Part shown: piece by piece, positions 16,301 to 18,915 of the stretch
Layout: every line of letters starts with the position of its first letter
Position numbering within the stretch: position 1 is the stretch's first letter
Source: Bacteroidales bacterium
GTDB lineage: Bacteria > Bacteroidota > Bacteroidia > Bacteroidales > UBA3824
Length of the DNA: 18,915 bases
Direction of reading: 5' to 3'
Assembly (NCBI GenBank): GCA_016287995.1
Contig: JAEEXW010000009.1
Location: 1 to 18,915 of the forward strand
Translations under genes and position numbers: made by a program
The notes under the pieces: model-generated
What the model was told of the DNA's origin: nothing
Seen by the model: the letters and a program-made list of their open reading frames with translations, nothing else
Databases searched by the model: none

Positions 16301-18915
16301 TATACTTTGTATGATTCAGGCATAGAACCCTGTTCTCCGTATAGTGAATAACAACCCTCAAACATATTGTTGCTTGATAGATAGTCTGAAAAATTCCAAT
16401 TGTCGCCCACAAAGATTGTATGCAAATTGTCGCACCACCTAAACATTGCGCTCATATTGGTAACGTTGCTAACATCAAACCCACTTAAATCAAGGCTTTC
16501 TATATTAGAACAATAAAAGAACATATATTGCATATCCGTTACCTTTTCGGTATTAAGGTTTTCTAAACCTTTGATCTCTTTGAGGTTTAATAATCCATAG
16601 AACCAACATGCCGTACTTGTCGGCTTGTAGTTCTTAAATGATTCATCAAACACAACTGTTTCGTAGTCTCCCCATGCCCACGGCGTGTAATTATACGATG
16701 TCTGTAATTCTATTGCGCCTTCTGGGATTGTTTCACCTGAGTAGAAAGTGATTGTTTTGTCAGCAAGGATTACGTAAGGTTTGGCAGGGGTAAATGGCTG
16801 TTCGCCTGATTTTGTAAAATATCCGGGTTTGCCGTTTTCGGGGTCGTCGATGCGGGCGTAGGTGGCATCGGTGATGCCATATTCGTTAATTGACGAGCCT
16901 TTGCCGCCGATAAGTGCAGGACAACCGTTAAACATATCTTCGCTGCTCGTTACGGCAGAAGTTGTCCAATTATCTCCTACATAAATGGTACGAAGGTTGT
17001 TGCTGTTAAGAAACATGTCTTCCATATTCGTAACATTTTTTGTAGAAAAATATGACAGATCAAGAGTGGTAAGATTTTCGCAGTTGGCAAACATATAATC
17101 CATTTTTGTAACTTTTTCCGTTTTGAAGTTACTGAGGTCAAGTGCTGTGAATTTACCGCTGAACATACCACTCATATTTGTAACGTTTTCAGTATTAAGA
17201 TATTCTTTCATACCTTGAATTTCCGTCAAATTATGGCACAATAAAAACCAACATACACAACTTGTGGGATAATAATCTGCAAACGATTTGTCGAAGACGA
17301 CTTTTGTAATATCAGAGGCGACTTCTGACCATTCGTCATTATATGTAGTTCTCATTCCATACGCGCCGTCAAAGTTGGCTTTGTTTTTGTCGTAGTAGAA
17401 TGTGAGAGTGCCGTTGTCAAAAACAGCGTAAGGTTCATTTGAAACATACGGCTGCTCGCCAGCCTTGGTAAAATATCCCGGAGCATCTGCGCCGCCGTCA
17501 ATGCGGGCGTAGGTCGCGTCGATAAAGTCTGCATTGTATGCCGTGCCTTTGCCGCCGTAGAGATTGTTGCAGCCGTAGAACATATACTCGGCAGTAACAT
17601 TCTTAGTAGTCCAATTGTCGCCGACATAGATTGTTTGGAGACTGCTGCAACCGTTGAACATATAATACATGCTCGTAACCTTCTCTGTGTTGAAATTGCT
17701 AACATCGAGTGTGGTAAGACTGCTGCAACCGTAGAACATACTACTCATGTCCATAACCTTCTCAGTGTTGAAATTGGAAACATCGAGTGAGGTAAGACTG
17801 CTGCAATCGTAGAACATACCACTCATATCTGTAACGTACTGAGTATTTAAATTTTCAAGGCCTTTGATTTCCGTCATATTGTTGAAAGTGTTGAAAGACC
17901 CAAACCAATTGGCACACGTAGTCGGATGATAATTTGCGAAGGACTTGTCGATTATCACCTTTTTAACTGTACCCGGATTGTTAAACAGATTATTGCTTCC
18001 AAATATAGCACCTTGTTTATATTCACCATAATAAAGCGTTAGAACGCCATTGTCGTCAAGATAAGCATAGGAGGTGTCCTTGGCTGTTACATTGACTTCG
18101 TATGTGGTGGTTGCATTTAGGAATTTGACTGTAACAATCTGTTTGCCGACCTTGGTGCTATCGTAACCGCTTGGAGTAATATTGAAATAATTATTATACG
18201 GCAACTGCTGAGCCTCACGATTGTTGAAATTGACGTTCAAAATTCCACTTTGTCTATTGATAGGTTCACCCAAAGTATGTTCGGAATAAGGGTTAACGGA
18301 AAAATCAATAGATGTTACAGTTGCTTTGGAGTTTCCTTTTTTGGTAAAATAACCCGGGGCATTGTCGCCACCGTCGATTTGAGCCATTGATGCGTCATAT
18401 ACTTTGTATGATTCAGGCATAGAACCCTGTTCTCCGTATAGTGAATAACAATCCGCAAACATATTGTTGCTTGATAGATAGTCTGAAAGATTCCAATTGT
18501 CGCCCACAAAGATTGTATGCAAATTGTAGCAGTTCGTAAACATACAGTCCATATTAGTAACGTTGCTAACATCAAAACCACTTAAATCAAGGCTTTCTAT
18601 AAGGGAGCATCCATTGAACATAAATTGCATATCTGTTACCTTTTCGGTATTCAGGTTTTCTAAACCTTTGATCTCTTTGAGGTTAAATAATCCCAAGAAC
18701 CAAGTGGCCGTACTTGTTGGCTTGTAGTTCTTAAAAGATTTATCAAACACAACTGTTTCGTAGTCTCCCCATATCCACGGCGTGTTAAAAAAATACGACG
18801 ACTTCAATTCATACGCGCCTTCTGGGATTGTTTCACCTGAGTAGAAAGTGATTGTTTTGTCAGCAAGGATTACGTAAGGTTTGGCAGGGGTAAATGGCTG
18901 TTCGCCTGATTTTGT
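13111..18915 (-). CDS. Giant BspA-like repeat protein with T9SS sorting domain, 5' end missing
   Basis: The frame is open from the right edge (18915) to a TAA at 13111, giving 1934 residues; the true start, and presumably the signal peptide, lie outside. A TTG at 18807 is only an internal leucine codon, since the residues before it continue a repeated segment. Order from the visible N-side: five DUF285 blocks with a Big_3-like Ig domain after the first and fourth (residues about 1-1207), five further Ig-like domains (about 1208-1610), a Pro/Glu linker, a GLUG domain (DNAGLFGAI, GAICGQSEG, about 1625-1800), a second Pro/Glu linker, and a type A T9SS C-terminal domain (from about 1870: VIIDLTGRVV, GGIYIVKSG, KKVSVK). 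The family role is adhesion or host-molecule binding on the cell surface. T9SS export and lipid anchoring are inferred from the CTD. The stop is 4 bp from that of the convergent SpmAB-like gene. Internal tandem duplication is extreme. Confidence 0.92.
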   Translation of the reverse strand, partial: TKSGEQPFTPAKPYVILADKTITFYSGETIPEGAYELKSSYFFNTPWIWGDYETVVFDKSFKNYKPTSTATWFLGLFNLKEIKGLENLNTEKVTDMQFMFNGCSLIESLDLSGFDVSNVTNMDCMFTNCYNLHTIFVGDNWNLSDYLSSNNMFADCYSLYGEQGSMPESYKVYDASMAQIDGGDNAPGYFTKKGNSKATVTSIDFSVNPYSEHTLGEPINRQSGILNVNFNNREAQQLPYNNYFNITPSGYDSTKVGKQIVTVKFLNATTTYEVNVTAKDTSYAYLDDNGVLTLYYGEYKQGAIFGSNNLFNNPGTVKKVIIDKSFANYHPTTCANWFGSFNTFNNMTEIKGLENLNTQYVTDMSGMFYDCSSLTSLDVSNFNTEKVMDMSSMFYGCSSLTTLDVSNFNTEKVTSMYYMFNGCSSLQTIYVGDNWTTKNVTAEYMFYGCNNLYGGKGTAYNADFIDATYARIDGGADAPGYFTKAGEQPYVSNEPYAVFDNGTLTFYYDKNKANFDGAYGMRTTYNDEWSEVASDITKVVFDKSFADYYPTSCVCWFLLCHNLTEIQGMKEYLNTENVTNMSGMFSGKFTALDLSNFKTEKVTKMDYMFANCENLTTLDLSYFSTKNVTNMEDMFLNSNNLRTIYVGDNWTTSAVTSSEDMFNGCPALIGGKGSSINEYGITDATYARIDDPENGKPGYFTKSGEQPFTPAKPYVILADKTITFYSGETIPEGAIELQTSYNYTPWAWGDYETVVFDESFKNYKPTSTACWFYGLLNLKEIKGLENLNTEKVTDMQYMFFYCSNIESLDLSGFDVSNVTNMSAMFRWCDNLHTIFVGDNWNFSDYLSSNNMFEGCYSLYGEQGSMPESYKVYDASMARIDGGDNTPGYFTKKGNSKATVTSIDFAVNPYSEHTLGEPINRQSGILNVNFNNREAQQLPYNCFNITPSGYDSTKVGKQIVTVKLLNATTTYEVNVTAKDTSYAYLDDNGVLTLYYGEYKQGAIFGSNNRFNNPGTVKKVIIDKSFANYHPTTCAFWFEYFNNMTEIKGLENLNTQYVMFMDYMFNGCSSLTTLDVSNFNTEKVSDMGGMFGSCSSLTTLDVSNFKTEIVSNMTNMFSGCSSLTTLDVSNFNTDNVMYMSSMFGGCSNLQTIYVGDKWTTKNVTESENMFDGCNNIYGGKGTAYNADFIDATYAHIDGGEKNPGYFTKAPKKVINIALTAPKNLNVVEGTALDLTGGKLTISYNDGTSEDIPLSNENVTISEFNNSEIGEKTLTVNYNGEKVDDFKINVVAKSVASIRVTKSPEKLTYKKGEVLSVDDGEITVTYNNQTTEILAFTAEGVTISDIDNTKLGAQSITVTYSEKVATFNITVVPDKEILSITISKLPKTEYFAGEDLNISDGELTITYSDETTETAKLSIAKLSGFNSETVGKQTIKVTYLEKETTFEVNVKAVEIVSIELTTAPTKLEYIENEEFSAEGGEITVTFNNEATQKVALTDEKVSISGFDNSKIGEQVLKIVYSEKETELKVNIVAKSLVKIAISTQPTKVEYLEGEAFSADGGEFVAYYNNNSSDTLDLSKATISGFDNSKIGEQTLKVVYNEKTAEIKVTVSAKPEPQPEPEPEPVVENPYTKPEIKDGFYLISNLEELLWFVFDVNHGDTKANGALNANIIINRDCVKRVLRLFGLSKSETDLTEWQPIGNADNAFAGIFDGQGHSISGLFINDKTLDNAGLFGAITSEAVVKNLGVVDSYISGGKNVGAICGQSEGKIENCYSLSEVKGTENVNGIAGKVETVSNVENCYYLADTPNADAPQAKTAAEFKSGEVAQLLAKGGEAWKNVKELPGVESVVVPEPEPQIENPDNPETATEDITLSSVKIWSFEKTIFVENAVNEIVIIDLTGRVVKNVAPDSNRMEIQLSKGGIYIVKSGVNTKKVSVK
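14088..15291 (-). repeat. Five tandem Big_3-like Ig domain repeats
   Basis: Five copies of about 80-82 residues begin near 15291, 15052, 14800, 14570 and 14320. Each has a hydrophobic first strand (IxxI-xxxP-x-L-Y), then EGxxxSxxGGEITVTYN, then ISGFDNSKIGEQxLxVxYxEKxxxxxVxV. The protein pattern is constant but DNA identity is modest, so they are older than the 2.1-kb duplication. They most likely form a stalk holding the DUF285 region away from the cell. Confidence 0.8.
15303..17459 (-). repeat. Large direct repeat, unit 1 (block C - A' - Ig - B')
   Basis: Complete copy of a unit of about 2.1 kb. In gene order it holds DUF285 block C (about 17459-16816), block A' (about 16815-16260), an Ig-like domain (about 16260-15985), and block B' (about 15985-15303). 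The segment 16715-16815 is identical, base for base, to 18815-18915, an offset of exactly 2100 bp; in the B region the offset is 2085 because of in-frame indels. Confidence 0.85.
15529..15762 (-). repeat. 78-bp DUF285 tandem repeats in block B'
   Basis: The string gaaattggaaac recurs with starts at 15529, 15607 and 15685, exact 78-bp spacing, giving 26-residue units CSSLTTLDVSNF-T-V-xMxxMFxx. With the flanking diverged copy the block encodes four MFxxC repeats. Confidence 0.85.
17460..18915 (-). repeat. Large direct repeat, unit 2, truncated by the window edge
   Basis: Second copy of the unit, containing block A, its Ig-like domain and block B; its block C would lie beyond 18915, as the residues at the edge (TKSGEQPFTPAKPYV) are those that end block C in unit 1. 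The Ig and linker DNA differs from unit 1 at only a few percent of positions, while the DUF285 loops differ more. Confidence 0.8.
17692..17847 (-). repeat. 78-bp DUF285 tandem repeats in block B
   Basis: The same 78-bp unit as in block B' recurs at 17692 and 17770. This block encodes three MFxxC repeats, one fewer than block B', and the flanking linker sequences are otherwise closely alike. Confidence 0.8.

Noticed and set aside
18805..18807. Start of the giant gene at TTG 18807
   Set aside because: The frame stays open to the window edge, and the residues before it repeat an internal segment of the same protein, so the codon is an internal leucine.
15303..18915. Diversity-generating retroelement as the cause of the loop variation
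   Set aside because: No reverse transcriptase or template repeat is in the window, and the differing codons change at third positions and at non-adenine sites too, unlike adenine-directed mutagenesis. A distant element elsewhere in the genome cannot be fully excluded.

Overview
The window comes from a Bacteroidetes genome, most likely a Bacteroidales member. The evidence is a SusC/SusD pair, a secreted S46 dipeptidyl-peptidase of the DPP11 type, BspA-like (DUF285) surface proteins, one of them ending in a type IX secretion (T9SS) sorting domain, a GIN-type DUF2807 adhesin, and repeated TAnnTTTG -7 promoter elements with little sign of Shine-Dalgarno sequences. I see no rRNA, tRNA, CRISPR array, transposase or phage gene. 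Genes are tightly packed and no gap exceeds about 170 bp.

Layout, left to right. 1-1399 (-) is the N-terminal part of a BspA-like protein; its 3' end lies beyond the left edge. 1400-1564 holds its promoter and a long nested hairpin that ends the next operon. 1565-6279 (-) is a two-gene susC-susD operon for an outer-membrane TonB-dependent importer and its lipoprotein lid. 6370-7170 (-) is a secreted DUF2807 protein, separated from susC by a 21-bp-arm hairpin. 7195-7959 (+) is a YycJ-type metallo-beta-lactamase-fold hydrolase. 7952-10045 (-) is DPP11, translationally coupled to hisIE (10042-10632, -). 10725-10964 (-) is a small GlsB/YeaQ membrane protein. 11051-11794 (-) is a signal-peptide-bearing MTA/SAH nucleosidase homologue. 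11877-13106 (+) is a SpmA-SpmB fusion (nucleoside-recognition or gate family) membrane protein. 13111-18915 (-) is the C-terminal 1934 residues of a giant BspA-like T9SS cargo protein whose start is beyond the right edge.

How the genes work together. Most products act at the envelope or outside the cell: nutrient capture (SusCD), terminal digestion of peptides to acidic dipeptides (DPP11), and surface display (two BspA-like proteins and the DUF2807 protein). Housekeeping genes (hisIE, yycJ-like, glsB-like, spmAB-like) are interspersed. Apart from susCD and hisIE-DPP11, the genes look like independent transcription units. The SusCD pair has no glycoside hydrolase, sulfatase or sigma/anti-sigma regulator beside it here, so its substrate cannot be named.

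The most unusual structure is the giant gene. It is built from near-identical units of about 2.1 kb, whose replacements cluster around the MFxxC positions of the DUF285 repeats, and the 78-bp repeat count differs between units. This suggests a surface protein that is being expanded and diversified by recombination. I found no convincing evidence in this window for a wholly new enzymatic or defence system.
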